Assembly: GCA_946886865.1 (NCBI GenBank)
Contig: CAMPJI010000004.1
Span: 4,295-68,294 of the forward strand
Source: an uncultured Lysobacterales bacterium
Lineage (GTDB): Bacteria; Pseudomonadota; Gammaproteobacteria; Xanthomonadales; Xanthomonadaceae
Direction of reading: 5' to 3'
DNA length: 64,000 nt
A program made the position numbers and the translations under genes. The notes below the pieces were generated by a model that was given only the letters and a program-made list of their open reading frames with translations, did not search any database and had not been told where the DNA came from. Positions 44,642 to 56,470 of this stretch are shown here, piece by piece; position 1 is the first letter of the stretch; each line of letters starts with the position of its first letter.

Positions 44642-47600
44642 TCAGCGCTCCAGCCGCCAGTTGAGCGAGGCGCGGTTCTCCACCGTGCTGGACTCGATCT
44701 CGACATCGAAGCCGCGCCGCAGCAGGTACTTCAGCGTCAACACCTGGCCGGTGCCGAGCAGCGACACGCCGTAGCCGACGTACAGCCGCGGCGACAGGTA
44801 CTTGCCGACCCCGAACACCGACCCGCCCAGCGCGCGGCTCTGCATCACGCCGGCATCGTCCAGGCCGATGCGCGCGCCCAGCTGCGACGCCAGCAGGCTG
44901 CCGCCGGCGGTCAGCGCGGCACTGGCGGCGTTGAGCTGGCGGCCCTCGTCGCCGCTCACGCTCGACAGCGGGCGACCCAGTGCAAGGTAGGCCAGCGCCT
45001 CGGACTGCGAGCTGGCGGGGTCCGACCAGACCTCCGCCTGCGGTGCGCTGGCGCGGCCGCTGATGTCGACGCCGGCGGTAACCTCGGCCACCTCGCGCTC
45101 GGCACGCACGTCCAGCAGCGGGTCCGACACCGGGCCGTTGGACCAGGTCAGGTAGCCGCGGGTGATCTCCAGCTCCTGGCCGTAGGCCGCGTACGTGCCG
45201 CCCACCTCCAGGCGCCCGGTCGCGGTCATTTCGCGGCCCGGCACCGCGCGCACGCGCAGCTGCCCGCCCAGCGTGCCGTCCAGGCCGAAGCCGTTGAGCG
45301 TCACGTCCTCGCCCAGCGCCAGCGTCAGGTCCATCTCCAGCGGCAGGCCGCCGGTGTCCTCCGGATCCACCGGGTCCAGCACCACCACGTCCGGCGACGC
45401 CGATACGCCCTGGTCGAGCCGCTCCAGGTCGATGCGCGCCTCCGGCACGCCCACCGTGCCGGTCACCTGCAGCGGCGTGCCGGCGGTGTAGCGCACCTCG
45501 ACATCGGGGCTGGCGACCGCGTACAGGTCGCGGGTGTCGGACACGCGCACGTCCTGGCCGCGGATCGCCAGGACCAGCGGCGTGTCGCCCCCGCGCCAGC
45601 CCAGCGTGCCGTCGATCGACAGCACGCCGTCGCCGGTGCCGACGCGGCCGTCGATGCGCGCGCTGCCATCGGGCTGCGCGACCAGTGCCAGCGCGCCGTC
45701 CTGCAGGGTGATGCCCAGCGACGGAACCTCCGCGGTGAACCCGGCCAACTGCGCCTGGCCGGAGAGCAGCGGCTCGCCGCGCGTGCCCGAGAGACCGAGG
45801 CGGCCATCGAGCCGGCCCTGCGGCTCGACGATGTCGGGCGAGAACAGCTCCATCCAGGTCAGCTCGTCGACCTCGATGGCGATCTCGCCGTCCAGCGGCG
45901 CGTACGCATCCCATCCGGTGGCGATGCGCGCATCCAGGCGGCCGTCCTCCAGCACGTCGGCGCCCAGCGTCGCGGTGATCCGGTTGGGGTCGAACTCGGC
46001 CTCCAGCGACAGGTTGCGGTAACTGAGGATGTCGTTGCGGGCGCGCTCGCTGAAGCGCAGGCCGGCCGCCGCGGAGGTGACGGTGGCGCGGCCCTGCCAG
46101 GCGTTGCCGGCCGGGCGCAGCTGCGCGTCGATCGCGACCTCGCCGCTGAGCAGCCACGGCCGGCCGTCGTCCCGCTCGGGCAGGTACGGCGCCAGCAGCG
46201 CCAGCGGCAGGCCCCGGCCGTCGAGTTGCAGGCCGCGCCGCGGCCAGTCGGCGCTGGCGCACAGCGCGCCGCCATCACTGGCGGCCAGGCAGGCGGCCTC
46301 GAGCGTGCCGGCCAGGCCCCGTGGGGTGGACGTCCAGCTGAAATCCGTGGGTGCCTGCAGGCGCCACGCGGCACCGCGCGACGGGTCGAGCTGCAGCGTG
46401 GCGAGCGTGCCGCGCCACGTCGCGCCCTGCTTGCGGGCGCTGCCGGCCAGCGCCAGCGCACCGATGTCGCCGCGGGCCCGGGCCTCCAGTTGCAACGCCT
46501 CCACCGCACCGCGCGCGTCGACGTCCAGGGTGTCGAACGGCAGGCCCGCCTGCAGGCCGGTGGCTGCCAGGGTCAGCGCGCCGCCGCTGCCGCGCCAGGG
46601 CAGGCGGCCGTCGACCGACAGCGTATCGGCCTGCATGTCGCCCCAGCGAAGCCCGCTGCCCTCGAGGTCGGCCTGCACGTCCGGCGCGGTCCGTGCGCCG
46701 TCGAGCGCGAGCGTGCCACGCAGCGTGCCGGCCGCGTCGGGCAGCAGGTCGGCCAGTTCCAGCGGCGCGAACCGTGCGTCGATGTCGAGCGTGTCGTCGA
46801 TGCGGCCGGTGGCCTCCACCCGGCTGCGGCCCAGCGAGAGCGCCAGCTCGCCGTCGTACGACGGGGTGCGGGCGTCGTCGGCCGGCAAGGCGAGCGCGAC
46901 GCGCGCGCGCCCGTCCAGCGCGCGGCCGCGCAGGCGGCCCGTCAGGCGCGGGGCATCGACGTCGATGGCCAGCGTGCCGTCGTCGCCGGTGGTGCCCTGG
47001 CTGTCCAGCGTGCCGTCGATGGCGCCGTCCCAGCCGGCGATGAAATACCCGGGGTCGAACCCGGCCAGCGTCGCGTCCACGTCCCAGCCCAGCGCCGGCG
47101 CCCAGCGCACGTCGCCGGTGGCGTCCAGACGGCCGCCGGGCATGGTCGCGCGCAGCGATCGCAATGCCACGCCCTCGCCGGTGCCCCGGCCATCGAACTC
47201 GACCCGGGCCTGCTCGCCGTCACGCGCCAGGTCGGCCGTGCCGATCGCGGCCCACGCCTCCACCGTGCCGGACAGGCCGAGGTCCGCATCCAGGCGGATA
47301 AGCGGTGCGTCGGTCGCGGCCTGCGCCGGCGTCGCCGCGGTGGTGGCCGCGCCGCCCCAGGTCAGGCCGCGCGCGTTGACGGCGAAGGTGAAGCGGCGCG
47401 CGGCCGGGTCGCGGAAGTCCGCGCGCCCGCGCAGGGTGGCGGTGCCGTCGAGCAGTTTCAGCGCCAGTGGCTGCACGTCCAGCACCTGGTCGTCCAGCGC
47501 GACGCGCGAGGGGCGGATCACGGCCGAGAGGTCGCCGCGCGCGATGCGGCCCTGCAGCTGCGCGCGCCCGCCGACGCCGTCGGCCGACAGGTCCAGCGCC

Positions 47601-48559
47601 AGCGGCTGCCCGTCGGGCGTGCCGCTCGCCAGCAGGCCGAGGTCGAGCGCATCGCTTGCCGCCCGCAGGTGCCAGCGCGGATCGTCCTCGCCGCGCAGGG
47701 TGAGCGTGGCGCGGGTGGCGCCCGGTGCGCGTCCGGCGACGGCCACGTCCATGCGCGCGATGTCGCCGCGCGCCACTAGGCCGAGCCGCGGTGGCGTGAC
47801 CCCGGCGCCGGCCGGCAGCACTGCGGTCACGACGAGGTCGGTGCGGTAGTCGTTGCGTGGCGCGTACTCGCCATCCGCGGTGAAGCGGCCGCGGTCGCTG
47901 TCGACCACGAGGCGGTCGACGGCCAGGTGACCGTCGCGCGCATCCAGCCCGCCGCGCAGGCGATCCACGTGGATGACCGGCACCTGGGCGGCGCCCTCGG
48001 CCTGCACGACGCGCAGGCCGTCGATGCGCACTTCGCGGGCCTGCAGGTGCAGGGGCGGCGCGATGGCGGGCAGCACGTCGGGCCAGCGCGGCAGCTCGAA
48101 GGGCTCGTCGCTTTCGGCCAGCCGCAGTGTCGCGTCCTCGACTTCCAGCACGTCCAGCCGCAGCGTGCGCCCCAGCAGCGGCCGCAAGGCGGTGTCGAGC
48201 ATCACGCGTTCGGCTTCGAACACGGTGCCCTGGTAGGCGAAACGCACGCCGCGCAGGGTCAGCGGGCCGGACGCCGGGCCTTCGGCCTCGCGCCACTCGA
48301 AGGTCGCGCCCGCGGGCAGGCGTTGCTGCACCTGGGCCAGCAGCACGTCGCGCCCGCCCACCGTCATCAGCAGCCAGTACGCCAGCACCGCCAGTGCAAT
48401 GGTGAGCGCGCCGGCGGTGAGGCTGCCGCGGATCGCCAGCCAGCGCAGGCGCTTGCGGCGGCGCTCGCGCAGCTCGGCGATGCGCGCTTCGCGCTGCTCC
48501 GGCGTCAGCGACGGGTCGATGCGCCGGCGGAACGGCGAGCGCGGCAGCGACGGGCTCAT
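44642..48559 (-). CDS. tamB: Translocation and assembly module protein TamB
   Basis: A 1305-residue protein: short cytoplasmic N-terminus, one membrane anchor near residue 45-66 (LTAGALTIALAVLAYWLLM), a very long beta-helical (AsmA/TamB-like) body, and the C-terminal DUF490 domain with GRPLSSVSGDEG and LKYLLRRGFDVEIESSTVEN. TamB spans the periplasm and, with TamA, helps insert outer-membrane proteins or move phospholipids. The start at 48559 lies 10 bases after tamA ends; these two form a typical tamAB pair. Confidence 0.95.
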   Translation of the reverse strand: MSPSLPRSPFRRRIDPSLTPEQREARIAELRERRRKRLRWLAIRGSLTAGALTIALAVLAYWLLMTVGGRDVLLAQVQQRLPAGATFEWREAEGPASGPLTLRGVRFAYQGTVFEAERVMLDTALRPLLGRTLRLDVLEVEDATLRLAESDEPFELPRWPDVLPAIAPPLHLQAREVRIDGLRVVQAEGAAQVPVIHVDRLRGGLDARDGHLAVDRLVVDSDRGRFTADGEYAPRNDYRTDLVVTAVLPAGAGVTPPRLGLVARGDIARMDVAVAGRAPGATRATLTLRGEDDPRWHLRAASDALDLGLLASGTPDGQPLALDLSADGVGGRAQLQGRIARGDLSAVIRPSRVALDDQVLDVQPLALKLLDGTATLRGRADFRDPAARRFTFAVNARGLTWGGAATTAATPAQAATDAPLIRLDADLGLSGTVEAWAAIGTADLARDGEQARVEFDGRGTGEGVALRSLRATMPGGRLDATGDVRWAPALGWDVDATLAGFDPGYFIAGWDGAIDGTLDSQGTTGDDGTLAIDVDAPRLTGRLRGRALDGRARVALALPADDARTPSYDGELALSLGRSRVEATGRIDDTLDIDARFAPLELADLLPDAAGTLRGTLALDGARTAPDVQADLEGSGLRWGDMQADTLSVDGRLPWRGSGGALTLAATGLQAGLPFDTLDVDARGAVEALQLEARARGDIGALALAGSARKQGATWRGTLATLQLDPSRGAAWRLQAPTDFSWTSTPRGLAGTLEAACLAASDGGALCASADWPRRGLQLDGRGLPLALLAPYLPERDDGRPWLLSGEVAIDAQLRPAGNAWQGRATVTSAAAGLRFSERARNDILSYRNLSLEAEFDPNRITATLGADVLEDGRLDARIATGWDAYAPLDGEIAIEVDELTWMELFSPDIVEPQGRLDGRLGLSGTRGEPLLSGQAQLAGFTAEVPSLGITLQDGALALVAQPDGSARIDGRVGTGDGVLSIDGTLGWRGGDTPLVLAIRGQDVRVSDTRDLYAVASPDVEVRYTAGTPLQVTGTVGVPEARIDLERLDQGVSASPDVVVLDPVDPEDTGGLPLEMDLTLALGEDVTLNGFGLDGTLGGQLRVRAVPGREMTATGRLEVGGTYAAYGQELEITRGYLTWSNGPVSDPLLDVRAEREVAEVTAGVDISGRASAPQAEVWSDPASSQSEALAYLALGRPLSSVSGDEGRQLNAASAALTAGGSLLASQLGARIGLDDAGVMQSRALGGSVFGVGKYLSPRLYVGYGVSLLGTGQVLTLKYLLRRGFDVEIESSTVENRASLNWRLER

Positions 48560-48569
48560 GGGCGCGGCC

Positions 48570-50354
48570 TCACAGGTCGGCTCCGATGCTCAGGTACAGC
48601 TGGAAGTCCGAGTCCGGGTCGTCCAGGCCGTGCGCCACGTCCAGCCGCAGCGGCCCCACGGGCGAGCGCCAGCGCACGCCCACACCCACACCGGTGCGCC
48701 AGTCGGGCGTGTCGTCGAACGCGCTGCCGCTGTCGACGAAGCCGGCCGCGCCCCAGGTGTCGTTGAAGTAGTGCTCGAACTCGACGCTGGCGGTGGCGAC
48801 GTTGCGCGCGCCCACCGAGTAGTCGCCGAAGTCGGTGTCGATGCGCGGGCTGACCTCCTGGTACGCGTAGCCGCGGATGCTGCGATCGCCGCCGGCGAAG
48901 AAGCGCAGGCTCGGCGGGATGTCCACCACCGTGTCGGTGAAGGTGTGGCCCAGCTCGCCGCGCACGATCAGCCGGTTGCGCTCGCCCAGCCCGCGGTACC
49001 AGCGCGCCGTCGCGCGCGCCTGGGCGAAGTCGGCGTCGGACCCGGCGCCTTCCACGCCGCCGCGCAGCATCAGGCTGCCGGCCAGGGCGTCGCGCGGGAA
49101 CAGCAGGTCGTCGGCATCGACGTATTCGGCACGCAGCGACGGGTAGGTGAACGTCGCGTAGCGGTACTCCTGCCGCGCCAGCGCGCCTTCCCCGTCGTCG
49201 GCCACGCGGTACAGCCAGCGCTCGCGCAGGGCGTGCATCGACGCCACCAGGTTGAGGTGGCGGTTGTACTGGCCGCTGCGGCTGCCGACGAATTCGATGC
49301 GGCGGCTGTCCTGGTAGTCGGTCTGCTCGTCGGCGGCCTGCGCGCTCAGGGTGTACCAGCCGTCCAGCCACGCGAAGGCCGGGATGCGGTACTGCAGGGT
49401 GAGGGTCTTGCGCTGCTGCGCGTAGTCCAGCTGCGCCAGCGCCTTGTGCCCGCGCTGGTTGAGGTAGCGCCGCTCCAGGCCCAGCCGGATACCGGCGCCG
49501 CTGTCGGTGCCGTAGCTCAGGCCGGTGGTGTAGATGCTGCGCTTGGCGGGCGTCAGGCTGACGGTGACCGGTACCAGCGTGCCCTGCGCGTCCTCGGGAT
49601 GGGGCTGGATGTCGATGCTGGCGAAATAGTCCAGCCGCGCCAGCGACTGCCGCAGCCGGTCCAGCTTGCCCTGGTGGTAGTAGCTGCCGGTGTCCCAGTA
49701 GACCAGCTGCTCGAGCAGCTGCGGGCGGATGATCCTGGGGTCCTGGTCGAACGTGACCTCGCCCATGTCGTAGCGCACGCCGCTCTCCCACACCAGGTCG
49801 ATGTCGGCGGCGTTCTCGGCGCGCGTCACCTCCACCCGGCGGCTGGTGAAGTCGGCATCGAAGTACCCGCGCTCGGCCAGGCGGCGCGTGATGCGCGTCT
49901 TGCCGGCCTCGTAGGTGGGGTGGTCGAGCACGTCGCCCGGCTGCGGCCGGAACGCGGTCAGCTCCTCGCGCAGGTAGCGGTCGCGCGCGCCCTCGCCCAG
50001 GATCGCCACATCGCTGCGGCGCACGCGCACCGGGGTGCCGGGGTCGACGGTGACCGTGACGGCCACCGGGCCTTCGCCGCGCGTGCGCTCCACGGCGATG
50101 ACGGGGCTGTAGTAGCCGAACGGCTCCAGCGCTTCGCGGGCCTCGTCCTCCGCTTCGCGCACCAGGTAGGCCAGGCGTCGCCCCGACAGGTCGTCGCCGA
50201 TGGCGTCCACCAGCGACAGCGACACGCGCACGTTCTCGGTCATCGCCTCGTCCAGGCCGACGATGTCCACGCGCGAGACCTGCGCCGCCCGGGCCGGGCC
50301 GGTTGCAGCGAGCATCAACACGGCGGCGGCGAGGGCGGTGGGGGCAAGGCGCAT
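48570..50354 (-). CDS. tamA: Translocation and assembly module protein TamA
   Basis: A 594-residue Omp85-family protein: signal MRLAPTALAAAVLMLAATGPARA, three POTRA domains (to about residue 250) and a C-terminal 16-strand barrel that ends SDFQLYLSIGADL and includes the lid motif GGDRSIRGYAYQ. TamA is the outer-membrane partner of TamB. The first ATG at 50354 was chosen; an in-frame start nine codons upstream would weaken the signal peptide. A TATCCT box lies exactly six bases before the ATG, again a leaderless layout. Confidence 0.94.
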   Translation of the reverse strand: MRLAPTALAAAVLMLAATGPARAAQVSRVDIVGLDEAMTENVRVSLSLVDAIGDDLSGRRLAYLVREAEDEAREALEPFGYYSPVIAVERTRGEGPVAVTVTVDPGTPVRVRRSDVAILGEGARDRYLREELTAFRPQPGDVLDHPTYEAGKTRITRRLAERGYFDADFTSRRVEVTRAENAADIDLVWESGVRYDMGEVTFDQDPRIIRPQLLEQLVYWDTGSYYHQGKLDRLRQSLARLDYFASIDIQPHPEDAQGTLVPVTVSLTPAKRSIYTTGLSYGTDSGAGIRLGLERRYLNQRGHKALAQLDYAQQRKTLTLQYRIPAFAWLDGWYTLSAQAADEQTDYQDSRRIEFVGSRSGQYNRHLNLVASMHALRERWLYRVADDGEGALARQEYRYATFTYPSLRAEYVDADDLLFPRDALAGSLMLRGGVEGAGSDADFAQARATARWYRGLGERNRLIVRGELGHTFTDTVVDIPPSLRFFAGGDRSIRGYAYQEVSPRIDTDFGDYSVGARNVATASVEFEHYFNDTWGAAGFVDSGSAFDDTPDWRTGVGVGVRWRSPVGPLRLDVAHGLDDPDSDFQLYLSIGADL

Positions 50355-50360
50355 CGCGGC

Positions 50361-50366
50361 AGGATA
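50361..50366 (-). promoter_or_regulatory. TATCCT -10 box six bases before tamA ATG
   Basis: TATCCT, then GCCGCG, then ATG on the minus strand. A TTGACA further upstream (50382-50377) is only 10 bases away and so is not a normal -35. No Shine-Dalgarno. See findings on leaderless genes. Confidence 0.45.
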
Positions 50367-50485
50367 CGCAGCGCGTGTCAAAACGCGATTAACCCGGCGT
50401 GGCGGATGCCGCGCGGCACCCCACCGGCAACGGCGGTAGCATCCGGCGGGTCCCGTGTCCGCGACACCCCAGGGGGAGCCCCGTC

Positions 50486-51823
50486 ATGACCGTCCTTGCC
50501 TCGCACCGCACCGGCCTGCTCGTGGCCGGCCTGTTTGCCGCCGTCGCCGCGCTGCCGGCCCCGGCCCAGCCCGCTGCCGCGCAGCCACGCCCCGAAATGG
50601 AAGCGGCTGCGCGCGAGGTGCGCGACGAGGTCGTGCAGTGGCGCCGCCACTTCCACGCCCACCCGGAGCTGTCCAACCGCGAGGTCGAGACCGCCGCGAC
50701 CATCGCCGGCCACCTGCGCGACATGGGCCTGTCCCCGCGCACGGGCATCGGCGGGCACGGCGTGGTGGCGATCGTCGAAGGCGCGCGCCCCGGCCCGAAG
50801 GTCGCCCTGCGCGCCGACATCGACGCGCTGCCGGTCACCGAGCGCACCGGCCTGCCGTTCGCGTCGAAGGTCACCACCGAATTCAACGGGCAGGAGACCG
50901 GCGTGATGCACGCCTGCGGCCACGACGCCCACACCGGCATCCTGCTGGGCGTGGCGCAGGCGCTGGTGGACATGCGGGAGACACTGCCCGGCCAGGTGAT
51001 GTTGGTGTTCCAGCCGGCCGAGGAGGGCCCGCCGCCGGGCGAGGAAGGCGGCGCCAAGCTGATGCTGGAAGAAGGCCTGTTCGACGGCTTCAAGCCCGAC
51101 GCGATGTTCGGCCTGCACGTGTTCTCGACCCTCAACGCCGACACCATCGGCGTGCGCAGCGGGCCGCTGATGGCCGCGTCCGATCGCTTCACCATCAAGG
51201 TCAAGGGCCGGCAGACGCACGGCTCGCGGCCGTGGGGCGGCATCGACCCGATCGTCGCCGCCGCCGACCTGGTGTCGACCGCGCAGACCGTGGTCAGCCG
51301 CCGCGCCGACATCGCCAAGCAGCCGGCCGTCGTCACCTTCGGCGTGGTGCGCGGCGGCATCCGCTACAACATCATCCCCGACGAGGTGGAGTTGACCGGC
51401 ACCATCCGCACGTTCGATGACGGCATGCGCGAGAAGATCTTCGCCGACCTGATCAACGTCGCCGAGCACGTCAGCGCCGCGCACGGCGCCACCGCCGACG
51501 CGCAGGTGCCCGACCAGGACGGCTACCCGGTCACCGTCAACGACCCGGACCTCACCGCGCGCATGCGACCCAGCCTGGAGGCCGTCGCCCCGGGCAAGGT
51601 CGTCGAGCCGCCGCTGGTCACCGGCGCGGAGGACTTCTCGTTCTATGCGCGCGAAGTGCCGGCGATGTTCTTCTTCGTCGGCGCGACCCCGCCGGGCCAG
51701 GACCCGCTGGCCGCGCCGAGCAACCACTCGCCCGAGTTCATGCTGGACGAGTCCGCGCTCGACCTGGGGCTGCGCGCGATGCTGCAGGTGACGCTGGACT
51801 ACCTGCACGGCGCGGGCGCGTAG
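50486..51823 (+). CDS. Exported M20-family amidohydrolase (HipO/IAA-amidohydrolase group)
   Basis: A 445-residue metallo-amidohydrolase with a Sec signal (MTVLASHRTGLLVAGLFAAVAALPAPAQP). M20D motifs: RRHFHAHPELSNRE, ALRADIDALP, MHACGHDAHTGI (metal ligands), VFQPAEEGPP (catalytic Glu) and the His in TGAEDFSFYA. Such enzymes cleave N-acylated amino acids. The ATG has AGGGGGA eight bases upstream and a TAGCAT -10 at 50437-50442. It is divergent from tamA; a REP cluster follows. Confidence 0.93.
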   Translation: MTVLASHRTGLLVAGLFAAVAALPAPAQPAAAQPRPEMEAAAREVRDEVVQWRRHFHAHPELSNREVETAATIAGHLRDMGLSPRTGIGGHGVVAIVEGARPGPKVALRADIDALPVTERTGLPFASKVTTEFNGQETGVMHACGHDAHTGILLGVAQALVDMRETLPGQVMLVFQPAEEGPPPGEEGGAKLMLEEGLFDGFKPDAMFGLHVFSTLNADTIGVRSGPLMAASDRFTIKVKGRQTHGSRPWGGIDPIVAAADLVSTAQTVVSRRADIAKQPAVVTFGVVRGGIRYNIIPDEVELTGTIRTFDDGMREKIFADLINVAEHVSAAHGATADAQVPDQDGYPVTVNDPDLTARMRPSLEAVAPGKVVEPPLVTGAEDFSFYAREVPAMFFFVGATPPGQDPLAAPSNHSPEFMLDESALDLGLRAMLQVTLDYLHGAGA

Positions 51824-51833
51824 CCGCCCGCCC

Positions 51834-51993
51834 TTGTAGGAGCGGCTTCAGCCGCGATCGGATCCACATGACCTTTGTAGGAGCGACGTGAGTCGCGACC
51901 ACGCAACTCCGCGCACCGGCGCGGGTCGCGACTCACGTCGCTCCTACAACGAAGTGGGGGCACGCGGTGATCGCGGCTGAAGCCGCTCCTACA
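51834..51993. repeat. Nested REP structure A-B-B'-A'
   Basis: Four GTAG-type REP elements: A (51834-51861), B (51875-51900), B inverse (51923-51949), A inverse (51966-51993). A/A' and B/B' are perfect 24-base inverted partners, and each element contains its own hairpin (GCGGCT/AGCCGC in A, GCGAC/GTCGC in B). It fills the gap between the M20 gene and queF. Confidence 0.85.
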
Positions 51994-52037
51994 GGCGCCA
52001 TGGCTTCGCGAGCAAAGCGGCCGCCGGCCGCGCGCGC

Positions 52038-52043
52038 GATAAT
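52038..52043 (+). promoter_or_regulatory. GATAAT -10 box six bases before queF ATG
   Basis: GATAAT, then CCCCGC, then ATG. +1 would be the A of the start codon. The -35 region (about 52015) is weak. Confidence 0.5.
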
Positions 52044-52049
52044 CCCCGC

Positions 52050-52868
52050 ATGGACCTCAACGCCCTCCCGCTCGGCCGCCACGTCGACTACCCGAGCCAC
52101 TACGATCCCGCGCTGCTGTATCCGATCCCGCGCGCGCTGGGTCGCGATGCGATCGGCCTGCACGGCGGCGCGCTGCCCTTCATCGGCCACGACCGCTGGC
52201 ACGCCTACGAGCTGAGCTGGCTGGACGCGCGCGGCAAGCCGCGTGTCGCCACCGCCACGCTGACCGTGCCGGCCGACTCGCCGCACCTGGTCGAATCCAA
52301 GTCGCTCAAGCTGTACCTCAACTCGTTCAACGCCACGCGCGTGGAGAGCGATGCCGGGCTGCTGTCGCGCATCGAATCCGACGTGTCCGCCGCCGCCGGT
52401 GCACCGGTGCAGGTGGCGCTGGGGCTGCCGGCGATCGACGGGGGCGACGATACGGATGCCGATTCCATCGACGGGCTGGACGTCGCGATCGACCGCTACG
52501 GGCCACCCGACGCGGCGCTGCTGGCCGCCGACGCGGGCGATGTGGTCGAGGAAACGCTGTCCAGCGCACTGCTCAAGTCCAACTGCCCGGTCACCGGCCA
52601 GCCCGACTGGGCGCGCGTGTCCATCGCCTACCGCGGCCCGCGCATCGACCGCGCCGCCCTGCTGCGGTACCTGGTGTCGTTCCGCGACCACGCCGAGTTC
52701 CACGAGCAATGCGTGGAGCGGATCTTCGCCGACCTGCGGGCCGTGGCCCGGCCGCAGCGGCTGTCGGTGGAGGCGCGCTACACGCGCCGCGGCGGCCTGG
52801 ACATCAACCCGTGGCGGGCCACGCCCGGCCATCCGGTGCCCGCGGCGGGCCGCGACCTGCGCCAGTAG
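52050..52868 (+). CDS. queF: NADPH-dependent 7-cyano-7-deazaguanine reductase QueF (type II)
   Basis: QueF reduces preQ0 to preQ1 in queuosine synthesis. The 272-residue, two-domain (type II) form is recognised by length, [14 protein letters not shown] and the catalytic [14 protein letters not shown] with Cys179 and Asp186 (seven residues apart, as Cys190/Asp197 in E. coli). The gene is isolated from other que genes here; FolE, which supplies the pathway, is 41 kb away. It follows the REP cluster and appears leaderless. Confidence 0.96.
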   Translation: MDLNALPLGRHVDYPSHYDPALLYPIPRALGRDAIGLHGGALPFIGHDRWHAYELSWLDARGKPRVATATLTVPADSPHLVESKSLKLYLNSFNATRVESDAGLLSRIESDVSAAAGAPVQVALGLPAIDGGDDTDADSIDGLDVAIDRYGPPDAALLAADAGDVVEETLSSALLKSNCPVTGQPDWARVSIAYRGPRIDRAALLRYLVSFRDHAEFHEQCVERIFADLRAVARPQRLSVEARYTRRGGLDINPWRATPGHPVPAAGRDLRQ

Positions 52869-53083
52869 CGCCCGTCCGTCGGGCCGCGCGCGCCGTTGGC
52901 GGTTGTTGCGTGGCGTTTCACTGTGACGCGATACGGCCTTAACAAACGACGTGGGAAGGTGGCCCCGTGCCCGCCGTGGGCGGTGGGCCGACCGCATCAG
53001 CCTGGCCCTGTCCGGCGCGCGGGTGATCTCTCCAGTACGACTCTCCAAGATGGGCGCGACGCGGGTCGCGCCCAATTTTTTTT
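52869..53083 (+). ncRNA. Candidate small RNA or long 3' UTR ending at a strong terminator
   Basis: The 292-base gap between queF and the YecA-type gene holds no good frame. A strong terminator sits at 53052-53083, about 180 bases after queF, too far for a usual queF terminator. A GC-rich imperfect hairpin (GGCCCC..GCCC / GGGCGGTGGGCC) lies at about 52962-52992. This fits a small RNA or an extended queF 3' UTR. It is a weak call without expression data. Confidence 0.3.
53052..53083 (+). terminator. Rho-independent terminator upstream of yecA-like gene
   Basis: Stem GGGCGCGAC / GTCGCGCCC (53052-53060 with 53065-53073), loop GCGG, then AA and a run of eight or nine T. Confidence 0.9.
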
Positions 53084-53160
53084 GTCCGGGCGCACGTTCT
53101 TTTTCGGGGCATGGTGGCCGCTTGCGACTACCATGCCGGTCCCCCACGCGTGATACCGCC

Positions 53161-53865
<705 letters not shown>

Positions 53866-53992
53866 GTTGAATCAACGCGGCACCTGACGCGTCGCATTCG
53901 CCGTTGCGAAGGTGAGAGCGGGGAGGGCGCCTTGATTGCCCGGTGACCGTCCTCGGACCGCGCACAACCCGCTTCCGACGCCTGATCCATAG

Positions 53993-56317
<2,325 letters not shown>

Positions 56318-56470
56318 GCGGGTGCGGCTGTGGTGGCGCGTGGGGTCCGGCGCGCCGGCAGCCGACCCCCGTCTGCACGGCGGCCGTCCCTCGCCGGTTG
56401 GGCGCACCGCAGATCGATCGATGACGGTCGGCGTCCGCGCCGCCGGTGCACGTGACGCTGACCGGCAGGG

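Noticed and set aside
52869..53160. 6S RNA (ssrS) next to a UPF0149-type gene, as in E. coli
   Set aside because: No conserved 6S central-bubble pattern is seen; only a generic candidate transcript is kept.
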